Of a stretch of 28,632 nt of DNA, positions 6,334 to 14,971 are shown piece after piece. Under the pieces are notes generated by a model. That model saw nothing but the letters and a program-made list of their open reading frames with translations, searched no databases and was not told the origin of the DNA. Both the position numbers and the translations under genes were made by a program. Source of the stretch: JAZOTK01 sp045534775. Lineage in GTDB: Bacteria; Bacillota; Clostridia; RUG12999. Location of the stretch: NCBI GenBank assembly GCA_045534775.1, contig JAZSKI010000006.1:1-28632 (forward strand). The letters are read 5' to 3'. Numbering within the stretch: position 1 is the first letter of the stretch; every line of letters starts with the position of its first letter.

Positions 6334-7596
6334 ATGAAAGACGAAACAAAATGCCTCCATGCGGGTTACACTCCCGGTAACGGTGACCCTCGTGTAATCC
6401 CCATTTATCAAAGCACAACCTATAAATTCAACTCTACCGACGAGGTAGGTGCAGTTTTTGATGACCCTACCAAAGCTCTTATTTATTCACGTTTTGCCAA
6501 TCCTACCGTTATGGCAGTTGAGGATAAAATTGCAGCTCTTGAAGGCGGCGTAGGTGCTATGTGTACCAGCGCAGGTCAGGCGGCATCGCTTATTTCAATT
6601 CTCAATCTTTGTAAATCCGGTGACAGCTTTATAAGCACCTCTCAAATTTACGGCGGTACTGTTAATTTGTTTGCCTTTACCCTCGAAAAGATGGGTATTG
6701 AATGTATTTTTGTAGACTCCGATGCCGACGAGGCTACCGTCAATGCCGCATTTAAGCCTAACACCAAGGCTGTTTTCGGCGAAACTATTGCAAACCCTGC
6801 TTTGACGGTATTGGATATAGAGAAATTCGCAAAAATCGCTCATGCTCACAACGTACCTCTTATCGTGGATAATACCTTTGCAACTCCCATACTCTGTAAG
6901 CCCTTTGAATATGGTGCAGATATTGTAATTCACTCTACCTCAAAATATATGGACGGTCACGCTCTGCAGGTAGGCGGCGTTATTGTAGACAGCGGTAATT
7001 TTGACTGGACCTGCGGTAACTTCCCCGACTTTACCGAGCCTGACGAATCCTACCACGGTATCTCTTACGTAAAGGATTACGGTAAACCTGCCTTTATTCT
7101 TAAAGCAAGAATGCAGCTTATGAGAGATTTCGGTGCATACCCTGCGGCAAATTCCGCATTTTTACTTAACTTAGGTCTTGAAACCTTAGCTATCCGTATG
7201 GAACGCTACTGTCAGAATGCCATCAAGGTAGCTGAATATTTCAGTAGCTGTGATAAGATTGAAAGGGTTATTTATCCCGGTCTTAAAACCGATAAATATT
7301 ATGACCTGGCTCAGAAATATCTTAAAGGTGCCAGCGGCGTAATCAGTATTGTAATCAAAGGCGGCAAGGAAAACGCCGTTAAGTTTATGGACGGTCTGAA
7401 GCTCGCTTCCAACGAGGTTCACGTAGCCGATATCCGCACCTGCGTACTCCACCCCGCCAGCGCAACTCACCGTCAGCTAACGGACGAACAGCTTGTTGCG
7501 GCAGGTATAAACCCCGGTATGATAAGATTTTCCGTTGGTCTTGAAAATATCGAAGATATTATCGAGGATATTAAGCAAAGTCTTGATAAAATATAA
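6334..7596 (+). CDS. metY: O-acetylhomoserine sulfhydrylase / cysteine synthase-like enzyme
   Basis: This is a cytosolic PLP enzyme of the Cys/Met metabolism family. It makes homocysteine from O-acetylhomoserine and sulfide, or a related gamma-replacement. The 420-aa length fits MetY. The signatures are ETKCLHAGYTPGNGDPRVIPIYQSTTY at the N-terminus (split here as family landmarks), YSRFANPT, the PLP-binding aspartate in VDNTFATP (D179) and the Schiff-base lysine in HSTSKYMDGH (K204). The late insert after K204 (NFDWTCGNFPDFTEPDESYHG) is typical of MetY rather than MetB/MetC. It has its own promoter and terminator and an AAGGAAG SD. No sulfur-regulon riboswitch is visible. Confidence 0.92.
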   Translation: MKDETKCLHAGYTPGNGDPRVIPIYQSTTYKFNSTDEVGAVFDDPTKALIYSRFANPTVMAVEDKIAALEGGVGAMCTSAGQAASLISILNLCKSGDSFISTSQIYGGTVNLFAFTLEKMGIECIFVDSDADEATVNAAFKPNTKAVFGETIANPALTVLDIEKFAKIAHAHNVPLIVDNTFATPILCKPFEYGADIVIHSTSKYMDGHALQVGGVIVDSGNFDWTCGNFPDFTEPDESYHGISYVKDYGKPAFILKARMQLMRDFGAYPAANSAFLLNLGLETLAIRMERYCQNAIKVAEYFSSCDKIERVIYPGLKTDKYYDLAQKYLKGASGVISIVIKGGKENAVKFMDGLKLASNEVHVADIRTCVLHPASATHRQLTDEQLVAAGINPGMIRFSVGLENIEDIIEDIKQSLDKI

Positions 7597-7610
7597 ATTA
7601 AAACAGAAAA

Positions 7611-7660
7611 GAGCTGTGACAGCCGACCAAAAATCGACCGTCACAGCCCTTTGATTTATA
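7611..7660 (+). terminator. Terminator after metY
   Basis: GCTGTGAC at 7613-7620 pairs with GTCACAGC at 7640-7647, and an inner CGA/TCG helix supports the stem. The tail is T-rich but broken (CCTTTGATTTATATTT). The 200 bases beyond it up to 7864 show nothing I can assign. Confidence 0.7.
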
Positions 7661-7864
7661 TTTAAAATGTACGAAACAGGTGTTTTGCTCTACAAATTTA
7701 TCTTAAATTTTCAACCATACGTACCGCAATGACGAGTGCTTACTTGCGGGTTGCGTTTACATAGCCGTTTGTGAAATGTAAGCAGTACCTGTGTAAAACT
7801 ACAGAGGGACACTTCTGTTATAAATGTCGCAATTCATAATGAAAAAGCTTATTTGTCTTACATC

Positions 7865-8248
7865 TTATGATATTCTGATAAGATGCTGACAGTATACGTA
7901 TACATTTTGTATTTTTTTTGCTTCTACGCCGTCATCTGCGTGGATAATCGGCTGTGTTTCAGACGGGGCAATATAAAGCTTAAATACTATGCCTTGCTGT
8001 CCCGGACGCATATTCCTGATTTTTTTGTATTGAAGATTTTTTTCGGGTACTCCGATATAGCTCAGTATAATCGACTCGATTTCGGGATTTGAAAAACATT
8101 TTAACAAATCATCTTCCCCTTGCACGCCGATAATATGACCCGCCTCTTCAAATGAAATATTATAGCATTTGAATTCTCCTTCATTTATAACAGAAATCAT
8201 ACTGCTGTTATCTAACAATAAAAATGGTAATTTATTAATGTCCTTCAT
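7865..8248 (-). CDS. Small protein resembling the STIV B116 / DUF1874 fold, 127 aa
   Basis: The order of motifs resembles B116-like (DUF1874) proteins: an N-terminal strand, ISFEEAGHIIG, a central helix around EIESIILSYIGVPE, then basic IRNMRPGQQGIVFKLYIAPSE. B116-type proteins carry a similar helix, then a 'GD.ALVFRL' strand near the C-terminus. B116-like proteins occur in archaeal viruses and in bacterial mobile elements. The match is by eye and could be wrong. The start at 8248 follows the previous stop directly (TAAATG), with AAGGAG inside the end of that gene, so it is coupled to it. Confidence 0.6.
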   Translation of the reverse strand: MKDINKLPFLLLDNSSMISVINEGEFKCYNISFEEAGHIIGVQGEDDLLKCFSNPEIESIILSYIGVPEKNLQYKKIRNMRPGQQGIVFKLYIAPSETQPIIHADDGVEAKKIQNVYVYCQHLIRIS

Positions 8249-8584
8249 TTAACATTCTCCTTTCAATTTCTTTTCACATTTACAAATTCCGATTATGTTT
8301 TCACCTTCACTGTGAAAATAAATACAATCGGCACAGCGGTCATTGTCTATTGTCTCGTTTTGGAGTTTATACTTCTCGCAAGGCTCCTGCATTTTTGTGG
8401 CAAAGGGATACCCGTCCGAAGTGAATACGGGTTTTTCTCTGAAGAGGGGATAAATTGGTATAGGCTCCGAATACTGTCGTTCATACTCCTCATAATATCC
8501 GTACCGTATTTCAAACCTATGCCCATAAAGCTCGACAATTTCGTAAATGTCGCCGTCACGGATATGATTTTCTGTCACACACAT
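8249..8584 (-). CDS. Unknown protein with a C-terminal cysteine cluster, 111 aa
   Basis: I do not recognise this protein. It is rich in Tyr, Glu and Arg in its middle (RYGYYEEYERQYSEPIPIYP). It ends with a cysteine array, CEKY, CADC, CKCEKKLKGEC, which could bind a metal. The start is taken as ATG 8584 because AAGGGG lies 8 bases upstream. An in-frame GTG at 8593 overlaps the SD area. Its stop is immediately before the start of the B116-like gene, so the two form a two-gene unit. A structured 47-base hairpin lies just upstream in the leader. Confidence 0.65.
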   Translation of the reverse strand: MCVTENHIRDGDIYEIVELYGHRFEIRYGYYEEYERQYSEPIPIYPLFREKPVFTSDGYPFATKMQEPCEKYKLQNETIDNDRCADCIYFHSEGENIIGICKCEKKLKGEC

Positions 8585-8606
8585 CTTAACCACCCCTTTA
8601 AAAATA

Positions 8607-8653
8607 AAATCCTCTATACCGATTATCTTTTATGATAACAGTATAAAGGATTT
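8607..8653 (-). promoter_or_regulatory. Long interrupted leader hairpin with T-rich tail
   Basis: On the minus strand three helices stack: AAATCC/GGATTT, TATAC/GTATA and TTATC/GATAA, around a 6-base loop. The last arm runs into TTTATTTTT and then the SD of the cysteine-cluster gene. This is the layout of a transcription attenuator. No alternative antiterminator arm was identified. Confidence 0.4.
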
Positions 8654-8852
8654 CCCCTTTAAATAATACCCTCTAAATACGAAAAAAAAGAGTGTATTTT
8701 TATACGGGCAAAGTAGGGGTGTCAAAGTGTCAAATAATTATTAAAAACATCCGCTTTACTCCCTGAATTGTGATGACTTTCCGAGATAACCTTGCGTTTT
8801 TGGGATAACTATAGAGCTATAAAATGCACAAGGATAAAAAAACAATGTATTT

Positions 8853-10103
8853 TCAGATGTATATACCAAGCTCGCTTCTGTTTTTTGCTCCCGTTTTGTT
8901 TAAAACGGACGTAATTCTGCTTTTGACGGTATGAATAGAAAGATGAAGTCTCTCGGCAATTTCTTTGTCGCGCAGCTTGAATGCGGCAAGACGCGCCACC
9001 TCTTTTTCGCCTGTTGAAAGCGCCGTGGAAATACGCCTGTCAAGTACGGAATTATGTAGCTTCGTCCAACCTCCTATCAGGGTTTTGTGAAGCTTTATAT
9101 ATTCATTATATGCCTTTCCGTCGGCTTGTTTCAGTCTTTCATCAAGAAGCATATCAAACTGTCTGCGATGCTCTGCAAGGATGCCTAAAAGCCTGTCGGG
9201 CAGACAAAGCGCAATGGACTTATCTATATGCTTCACGGCTTTTTCCTTCTCGCCGAGATTGTAGTATATAATACCGCCCAGAAGCCTTAAATATATCTCG
9301 GGAATTACGGTTTTTTCCGCAACTGCCTGCGCTATCAAGGGCTCTACAAAATAGGGCATTGATTTCATAAGACCAAATCCCGTTACATCGGAAAGGTTAA
9401 ACTCACCCTTCGCCATCTCCTGCGCAAATACCAATAAATATTTGATATAGAACACCCTTGCCGCCGGGTGAGAATCATAGGGCAGATGCTCAAAACAGCC
9501 CGTTTTAAACCAGTCGGGATAGTCGCCCAGGTCGCGGATTGCTGTGTTGATACAGGCAAGAGACAACGCCATAATATCACGGTCATTATCACCCCGGCAG
9601 GGGGCTTCGCAGATATGCCGCTTTGCTTCACGCCATAAGAAAACATCGCCCTTCCACATAGCGGCAAGCCCCAGAAGCATACCTCCTGCATTTACTGCAT
9701 AAAAGCCCGAATGAGCCCGCAAAAAATATTTCGCAGATTTTAACGCCTCGTCTATTTCTCCCCGGCTGTAGGCTATCTCTGCCGCAAACAGCTTTTGCGC
9801 TTCCGGGTTATCCGAAAGCCTTTCTATACATTTATCCGCCGTTCCCGGAACCGTATATAAATCTGTCATATCAAGAAACGGTGCTTTTCTCGGCATAGGC
9901 AGATGAGGAAGCCCATCATCAACCCTCACGGCTTTTACGCTCTTTAACCTGCCATCGGCAGGTTTTGCGGCATCTGTGGGTATCATCCACGTTCCGCTAT
10001 GCTTCTTCGCCCCAAAGATATTTCCCTCTTTACAAAGATACTGAACACGGCGGGGAGTTATTCCCCATTTTTCCGCCGCTTCTTTTATTGAAATATATTT
10101 CAT
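8853..10103 (-). CDS. LuxR-type regulator with an N-terminal excisionase-like HTH
   Basis: A 416-aa DNA-binding regulator with two HTH regions. Residues 1-45 (YISIKEAAEKWGITPRRVQYLCKEGNIFGAKKHSGTWMIP) are a MerR/excisionase-like winged helix. The middle (about 95-330) is helical and repeat-like (TPR/MalT-like), with alanine-rich pairs. Residues 350-416 are a LuxR HTH (LSTGEKEVARLAAFKLRDKEIAERLHLSIHTVKSRITSVLNKTGAKNRSELG, cited as motif order only). This domain pair is common among gut Clostridia. The ligand is unknown. GAGGTG precedes the ATG. A strong promoter with a palindrome at its start site lies upstream, suggesting autoregulation. No target gene is obvious next to it. Confidence 0.85.
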   Translation of the reverse strand: MKYISIKEAAEKWGITPRRVQYLCKEGNIFGAKKHSGTWMIPTDAAKPADGRLKSVKAVRVDDGLPHLPMPRKAPFLDMTDLYTVPGTADKCIERLSDNPEAQKLFAAEIAYSRGEIDEALKSAKYFLRAHSGFYAVNAGGMLLGLAAMWKGDVFLWREAKRHICEAPCRGDNDRDIMALSLACINTAIRDLGDYPDWFKTGCFEHLPYDSHPAARVFYIKYLLVFAQEMAKGEFNLSDVTGFGLMKSMPYFVEPLIAQAVAEKTVIPEIYLRLLGGIIYYNLGEKEKAVKHIDKSIALCLPDRLLGILAEHRRQFDMLLDERLKQADGKAYNEYIKLHKTLIGGWTKLHNSVLDRRISTALSTGEKEVARLAAFKLRDKEIAERLHLSIHTVKSRITSVLNKTGAKNRSELGIYI

Positions 10104-10119
10104 AATTTCACCTCGTTTT

Positions 10120-10135
10120 ATTCGTTCTTACGAAT
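10120..10135 (-). promoter_or_regulatory. Palindrome at the start site of the LuxR-type gene
   Basis: ATTCGT and ACGAAT flank TCTT in a perfect 6+4+6 inverted repeat, just downstream of the -10. It would block initiation if bound, so it is a candidate operator for the regulator itself. Confidence 0.45.
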
Positions 10136-10138
10136 TAT

Positions 10139-10167
10139 ATTATACTCCTTTTTAGTAAATTTTGCAA
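10139..10167 (-). promoter_or_regulatory. Promoter of the LuxR-type gene
   Basis: TTGCAA (10167-10162) and TATAAT (10144-10139) are 17 bases apart on the minus strand. Confidence 0.8.
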
Positions 10168-10217
10168 GAATTTTTTTAATTTTTCTGAATTTCTGCCTAT
10201 AAAATACTTTGCCGCAA

Positions 10218-10273
10218 GGCAAAACCTCACATTTTTCGCGGTCACATATAAAAACCGCGTAGCGGGTTTTGCC
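10218..10273. repeat. Nested palindrome between the aldolase and LuxR-type genes
   Basis: GGCAAAACC (10218-10226) pairs with GGTTTTGCC (10265-10273), and inside it CGCGGT (10237-10242) pairs with ACCGCG (10254-10259). The two-storey hairpin is GC-rich in an AT-rich gap, which resembles a REP-type intergenic element. No second copy was found in the window. Confidence 0.5.
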
Positions 10274-10287
10274 TGCTGCGCGGTAAT

Positions 10288-10327
10288 AATTTCAACAACT
10301 TGAGGCTGTATCCTTTAAGATACAGCC
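10288..10327 (-). terminator. Hairpin after the aldolase gene
   Basis: GGCTGTATC and GATACAGCC pair (9 bp, 6-base loop) 10 bases past the aldolase stop. The tail on the minus strand is TCAAGTTGTTG, so it is a weak intrinsic terminator. Confidence 0.6.
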
Positions 10328-10337
10328 CCGATTCTCA

Positions 10338-11282
10338 TTAGTTCAAATATTTTGCTACCTCTTCGGCTACCAGCTTTGTGATTGCTTCAAGGCTTTCCTG
10401 CGAGATACCGCCGCCGTTTATAATATCGGCTTTGCCGTCGCTGCTGAAAAGTCTCATTTTCTTTTCGCTTTCCTGTTTAACAGCTTCAACAGCCGCAGGG
10501 ATAAGGTCGATGAGACCCTTGTTCATATGTTCAAATTTTCTGAACTCAGCTTCAACAGCCGCTACATTTATATCTGTAAAGATATTTACCTTACTGATAC
10601 CTTCCTGGATAGCCTGTTTGAAATCGTTATCAGTCAGACCTGAACCGCCGTGAAGCACGAGAGGTACATCTACTGTGCTTGCGATGGTACGTATTCTTTC
10701 AAAATCGAGTTTCGGGGGAAGCTTGTATGCACCATGGGCATTACCTACGGCGATAGCAAGAGCATCAACACCTGTTTTATCAACGAAATCCTTAGCAAGC
10801 TTGGGGTCGGTGAAGAATGCGGAAGGGTCAGCGAGATGAGAGCTGCCTTCAGCAGAGCCTTCGTTATCGCCTACGTGACCCAGCTCACCTTCGATGGTTG
10901 CACCGTAGGAATGAGCAATATCAGCCATTTCTTTTACTTTGCGGACATTTTCCTCGTATGTATCTGTTGAGCAGTCGTACATTATTGAGCTAAAGCCCAA
11001 TTTCAAAGCTTTGATACAGGTGTCGTAAGAAAGGCCGTGGTCAAGATGTACAACAACGGGTACGGAAGCTTTTTTTGCCATAGGAATTAAATAATAGGAA
11101 ACCTCATCTAAGGGTCCGTAAGGCAACAACACCTCGGCAGTACCCATAATAACGGGCGACCTTGTAGACTCGGCGGCGTTGATAATACCGCGGGCAAGCT
11201 CTAAGTTAACAGCATTAAACAGACCTACTGCATAATGATTTCTCTTAGCGGGGCGTAAAACCTCGTTCATATTTACTAACAT
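10338..11282 (-). CDS. Class II (zinc) ketose-bisphosphate aldolase
   Basis: A 314-aa cytosolic zinc aldolase that splits or joins a ketose bisphosphate. The likely substrate is fructose-1,6- or tagatose-1,6-bisphosphate, and sequence alone does not separate them. The zinc and catalytic residues are visible: HLDHG with D81 and H82, the ligand-bearing EGELGHVGD (H136), NAHG (H183) and HGGSG (H211). KVNIFTDIN follows as in the Fba/KbaY/GatY family. Start 11282 has AGGAGG 7 bases upstream. A longer in-frame ORF to 11408 would overlap bioY and cross the promoter, so it is rejected. It has its own promoter between bioY and itself. Confidence 0.9.
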   Translation of the reverse strand: MLVNMNEVLRPAKRNHYAVGLFNAVNLELARGIINAAESTRSPVIMGTAEVLLPYGPLDEVSYYLIPMAKKASVPVVVHLDHGLSYDTCIKALKLGFSSIMYDCSTDTYEENVRKVKEMADIAHSYGATIEGELGHVGDNEGSAEGSSHLADPSAFFTDPKLAKDFVDKTGVDALAIAVGNAHGAYKLPPKLDFERIRTIASTVDVPLVLHGGSGLTDNDFKQAIQEGISKVNIFTDINVAAVEAEFRKFEHMNKGLIDLIPAAVEAVKQESEKKMRLFSSDGKADIINGGGISQESLEAITKLVAEEVAKYLN

Positions 11283-11327
11283 AACTTTTCCTCCTGAGTT
11301 ATTGAATTTTAAATTACATACATTTAC

Positions 11328-11356
11328 ATTATACCATATTTTGTAACAAAATGCAA
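11328..11356 (-). promoter_or_regulatory. Promoter of the aldolase gene
   Basis: TTGCAT (11356-11351) and TATAAT (11333-11328) are 17 bases apart on the minus strand, 46 bases before the aldolase start. Confidence 0.8.
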
Positions 11357-11364
11357 GAGGTAAT

Positions 11365-11886
11365 TTATATTTTTTTATTACCGAGTCTTGAAAATATATT
11401 ATAAGCAAGAATTATTTTCAGAATATCTCCCGGCAGAAAGGGTAAAACGCAGGCTGCAACTGCCGCCGCAAGGGGCAAAGAGGTTACAATACAAAACTGA
11501 ATAGTCCCTAAAACATAGCAAACAAGTGTGCCTGACACCAAAGCCGCAATTTTGCGGTTTTTGGATAAAATATACCCTGTCAATATACTGCACAGCGGAT
11601 AGGCAATCAAAAATCCGCCCGAGGGACCCAAAAGAACACCAATACCGCCGCTAAAGCCTGAAAAGACCGGCAGTCCCACCGCCCCCATAAGCAGGTAAAT
11701 AAGCTGACTTAACCCTCCGTAGCCCGCACCTGAAAGTCCTCCTGCAAGGAGAGCCGACAGGCCTGCGGCGTTTATGGCAACGGGTGTGAAGGGCAAGGGA
11801 ATTGCTATTTGTGATAAAACCGCCGTCAGTGCGGCGAAAAGACCGCACCGTACCATATTTTTATAAGGCTTTTTCAATAAATCCAC
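11365..11886 (-). CDS. bioY: BioY biotin transporter (S component)
   Basis: BioY is the membrane S component of an ECF-type biotin importer. The 173-aa length fits. Five to six hydrophobic segments are visible. The family hallmark PVFSGFSGGIGVLLGPSGG lies near residues 75-92, followed by FLIAYP. The start is uncertain: GTG at 11886 gives the full length, but its SD is poor and it overlaps mnmA by 26 bases. A TTG at 11877 has GGTGG upstream. No bioBDF gene or ECF A/T component is nearby, so the cell probably scavenges biotin. It is the last gene of the spoIIR-to-bioY run. Confidence 0.9.
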   Translation of the reverse strand: MDLLKKPYKNMVRCGLFAALTAVLSQIAIPLPFTPVAINAAGLSALLAGGLSGAGYGGLSQLIYLLMGAVGLPVFSGFSGGIGVLLGPSGGFLIAYPLCSILTGYILSKNRKIAALVSGTLVCYVLGTIQFCIVTSLPLAAAVAACVLPFLPGDILKIILAYNIFSRLGNKKI

Positions 11887-12895
11887 CGCCTAAAAGTATA
11901 TCCCCGTCATAGAATACCACTGACTGACCCGGGGTTACGGCACGTTGGGGAGCTTTAAACTCAATTACGGCACCGCCCTTGTCATCGGGAAGGATAACCG
12001 CACGGGCAGGAGTCGCGGCGTAACGGATTTTCACCTCTGCTTCAACGGGATTTTTCGGATTTTCAACAGGCTGAAAATTAACCGACGAAGCATAGAGCCT
12101 GTTTGTGAAAATATATTTTTCTTCATCCAACACAACCGTATTACTTTCGCTGTCAATGGCCGCGACATAGATTTTTTTGGAGGATGCAATTCCGAGACCC
12201 TTGCGTTGACCGATGGTGTATCTGGAAATGCCCTCGTGAGTGCCGAGAATGTTCCCTGCCATATCGGTGATATTTCCTTTTTTCAGCTGATGAGGAGCAT
12301 TTTTGCGTATAAAATCCACCAGAGTAGTGCCTTCTAAAAAACAAATATCCTGACTGTCGGGGCGGGTTGCCGAAACAAATCCGTTTTCCTCGGCAAGGGT
12401 GCGAATCTGCTGTTTGGTATAATCGCCGAGAGGCATTATAATTTTAGAAATAACCTCCTGAGGCAGGGTGTGGAACATATAAGTCTGGTCTTTTTTCTCA
12501 TCAACGCTTTTTCTGAAAAAATACCTGCTGTTTTCACAGCAAACCTTGGCATAATGACCTGTTGCGACATAATCCGCCTTGTCCTTTATATATTCAACCA
12601 TAGCGCCGAATTTCATATATTTATTACATAAAATGCAGGGGTTTGGGGTTTTGCCGCGGCTGTATTCCTCTAAAAAAGACTCAATGACCTTTTCCCGAAA
12701 CAAATCCCGACGGTCAATGACCTCGTGAGGAATATCCAGCTTTTCGCATATATTTTTTGCATCACGGACATCGCCGTCTCCGCCCTCGTGAAGGAGAAGC
12801 GTAAAGCCCGTTACTCGGTATCCCTGATTTTTCAAAAGCAAAGCGGCGACAGAGCTGTCAACTCCGCCGCTCATACCTACATATACCGATTTCAT
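11861..12895 (-). CDS. mnmA: tRNA-specific 2-thiouridylase MnmA
   Basis: MnmA adds the sulfur of 2-thiouridine at wobble position 34 of tRNA Lys, Glu and Gln. The 344-aa protein shows the PP-loop GMSGGVDSS (residues 7-15), the catalytic cysteine in PCILCNKYMKFG (C90) and the partner cysteine in SQDICF (C185). YATGHYA-like (VATGHYAKV) and the GQRKGLG block of the central domain are present, as are the C-terminal barrel motifs. AGGTTAG precedes the ATG. It starts 3 bases after proA and overlaps bioY. A cysteine desulfurase is not next to it. One tRNA-Lys(TTT), a likely substrate, is encoded elsewhere in this window. Confidence 0.95.
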   Translation of the reverse strand: MKSVYVGMSGGVDSSVAALLLKNQGYRVTGFTLLLHEGGDGDVRDAKNICEKLDIPHEVIDRRDLFREKVIESFLEEYSRGKTPNPCILCNKYMKFGAMVEYIKDKADYVATGHYAKVCCENSRYFFRKSVDEKKDQTYMFHTLPQEVISKIIMPLGDYTKQQIRTLAEENGFVSATRPDSQDICFLEGTTLVDFIRKNAPHQLKKGNITDMAGNILGTHEGISRYTIGQRKGLGIASSKKIYVAAIDSESNTVVLDEEKYIFTNRLYASSVNFQPVENPKNPVEAEVKIRYAATPARAVILPDDKGGAVIEFKAPQRAVTPGQSVVFYDGDILLGGGFIEKAL

Positions 12896-12898
12896 ATT

Positions 12899-14146
12899 CT
12901 AACCTCGTATCTGACCGTTGCCGTAAATCACATATTTCATAGTAGTAAGTGCATCGAGTCCCATAGGTCCTCTGGCGTGCATTTTTTGCGTACTGATACC
13001 GATTTCTGCTCCAAATCCGAACTCAAAACCGTCTGTAAAACGGGTGGATGCGTTTACGTAAACCGCCGCCGCATCTATCTCGTTTAAAAATCGCTGACTG
13101 TTTTCGTAGCTATTGGTTATAATCGCTTCGGAATGACCCGTAGAATATTTCATAATATGACTGATAGCCTCGTCTAAACCGCTGACCACCTTCACCGCCA
13201 AAATATAATCAACGAATTCCGTTGCATAGTCATCCTCTGTAGCAGGTGTTGCCGAAGGGATATATTTCATCGCCTTTTCACAGCACCGAAGCTCAACCTT
13301 ATATTCAGTCATAGCCTTTTCAACCATAGGCAGAAATTCTGCCGCAACCGCCTCCGATACCAGCAGGGTTTCCATAGCATTACAAACGGCAGGTCGCTGG
13401 CATTTGGCGTTAACAGCTATTTTAAGAGCCATATCAAGGTCACCGCTGTCATCTACATAGGTATGACAGTTGCCTGTACCCGTCTCAATAACGGGAACAG
13501 TGGAATTTTCAACCACGCTACGGATAAGTCCGCCGCCGCCGCGCGGAATCAGAACATCAACATAGCCGTTAAGCCGCATTAATTCTACTGCGGTTTTTCT
13601 GTCTGTATCTTCAATAAGTTGGAGAGTCCCTTCGGGGATTCCTGCTCCGACTATAGCCCTATTCATAACCTCTACAAGGATTTTATTGGAGCTTATTGCC
13701 TCACTGCCGCCACGCAGGATAACTGCGTTGGAGGTCTTGAGGGTAAGAGCCGCCGCATCGGCGGTTACGTTGGGACGAGCCTCATAGATAATACCGATAA
13801 CACCGAGAGGTACTTTTTTCCGACCTATCTGCAAGCCGTTGGGACGGACTGTCATATTGGCAACCTCGCCTATAGGGTCAGCAAGGTCGGCAATCTGCCT
13901 TATACCCGCCGCCATCTGCTCAATTCGCTCGGAAGTCAGGGCGAGTCTGTCGAGCATAGATTTTGATATACCCTTAGCCTCGGCATTTTTAAGGTCAACG
14001 GCGTTTTCCTTCAAAATTACGTCCGTATTATCAACAAGAGCCTGTGCCATAGCAAAAAGAGCCTTATTTTTAGTTTCTGTCGATACTCTGCAAAGCTTAC
14101 GGCTCGCCGCCTTTGCAAGAGCAGCTGTTTCAATCAGAGTTTTCAT
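12899..14146 (-). CDS. proA: Gamma-glutamyl phosphate reductase
   Basis: ProA reduces gamma-glutamyl phosphate to glutamate semialdehyde with NADPH, the second step of proline synthesis. The 415-aa product carries GVIGIIYEARPNVT and the active-site cysteine in CQRPAVCNAMETLL (C255). NCHTYVD and the C-terminal GRGPMG-like ARGPMGLDALTT are also present. The start at 14146 is preferred over an upstream in-frame ATG at 14170, because AAGGAGAGG lies directly before it and the proB stop ends one base away. proB and proA are therefore coupled, as is usual. Confidence 0.95.
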   Translation of the reverse strand: MKTLIETAALAKAASRKLCRVSTETKNKALFAMAQALVDNTDVILKENAVDLKNAEAKGISKSMLDRLALTSERIEQMAAGIRQIADLADPIGEVANMTVRPNGLQIGRKKVPLGVIGIIYEARPNVTADAAALTLKTSNAVILRGGSEAISSNKILVEVMNRAIVGAGIPEGTLQLIEDTDRKTAVELMRLNGYVDVLIPRGGGGLIRSVVENSTVPVIETGTGNCHTYVDDSGDLDMALKIAVNAKCQRPAVCNAMETLLVSEAVAAEFLPMVEKAMTEYKVELRCCEKAMKYIPSATPATEDDYATEFVDYILAVKVVSGLDEAISHIMKYSTGHSEAIITNSYENSQRFLNEIDAAAVYVNASTRFTDGFEFGFGAEIGISTQKMHARGPMGLDALTTMKYVIYGNGQIRG

Positions 14147-14147
14147 C

Positions 14148-14942
14148 TTACGCCTCTCCTTCCGCTTCAAGTAACGTGCCTACGGGCTTGCCCAGAGCTA
14201 TATCGTAAAGTCTTTTGGGATTACATCCGCCCATAATAATTGTATGTATTCCGTGCTCACCCGCCATCTTAGCGGCAAGAAGCTTTGTAACCATACCGCC
14301 CGTACCGAGGCTTGTACCTGCACCGCCCGCAACGCACATAATATCATCTACGTGTTCAACGCGGTCAATTAATTTTGCATCCTTGTTTTCTTTAGGATTA
14401 CTGTCATAGACCCCTTCAATATCCGTTAAAATCACAAGCAGTCCCGCCTCGGCAAGAGAAGCTACCACAGCCGACAGCCTGTCATTATCGCCAAACTCCG
14501 CCTCTTCGGTAGAGATGGTATCGTTTTCGTTTACTATGGGGATAATCCCATAATCAATGAGCTTCATAAAGGTATTTTTAGCATTGGTTTTGGATTTTTC
14601 AACCTCAACCACGTCCTTGGTCAAAAGAATCTGAGCCACCGTATGACCGTATTCGCCGAACATCCTTCCATAAAGATTCATAAGCTCGCATTGACCCACA
14701 GCCGCCGCCGCTTGGCGTTCAACAGTTCCGCGGGGACGTTCCGCCATACCCATACTGCCTGCTCCTACGCCTATAGCACCGGAGCTGACCAGAATAATCT
14801 CTTTGCCCATATTCTGCAGGTCGGAAATAACCTTCGTAAGCCCTTCAACGCGGCGTATATTGATACGTCCCGTAGAATGAGCAAGGGTTGAAGTCCCCAC
14901 CTTTATTACTATTCGTTTAATATCTTTTATTTTATCATACAT
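14148..14942 (-). CDS. proB: Glutamate 5-kinase, short form without PUA domain
   Basis: ProB phosphorylates glutamate at the gamma carboxyl, the first and feedback-inhibited step of proline synthesis. The 264-aa product contains only the amino-acid-kinase domain: VIKVGTSTL, LVSSGAIGVG, IVNENDTI, and GDNDRLSA with the nucleotide/substrate residues, then TDIEGVYDSNP and GTGGMVTKL. The C-terminal PUA domain of the longer E. coli enzyme is absent, as in many Clostridia. AAGGAG is 9 bases before the ATG. A near-perfect promoter lies upstream, inside the end of cca. Confidence 0.95.
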   Translation of the reverse strand: MYDKIKDIKRIVIKVGTSTLAHSTGRINIRRVEGLTKVISDLQNMGKEIILVSSGAIGVGAGSMGMAERPRGTVERQAAAAVGQCELMNLYGRMFGEYGHTVAQILLTKDVVEVEKSKTNAKNTFMKLIDYGIIPIVNENDTISTEEAEFGDNDRLSAVVASLAEAGLLVILTDIEGVYDSNPKENKDAKLIDRVEHVDDIMCVAGGAGTSLGTGGMVTKLLAAKMAGEHGIHTIIMGGCNPKRLYDIALGKPVGTLLEAEGEA

Positions 14943-14971
14943 ATCCGAAATCTCCTTTACCGTTACTTAAA

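Noticed and set aside
8700..8730. GTAGGGGTGTC as a third REP copy
   Set aside because: There is no complementary arm downstream, so no hairpin follows the tetranucleotide.
11283..11408. Longer N-terminus for the class II aldolase
   Set aside because: It crosses the -10/-35 promoter and overlaps bioY. A strong AGGAGG marks the shorter start.
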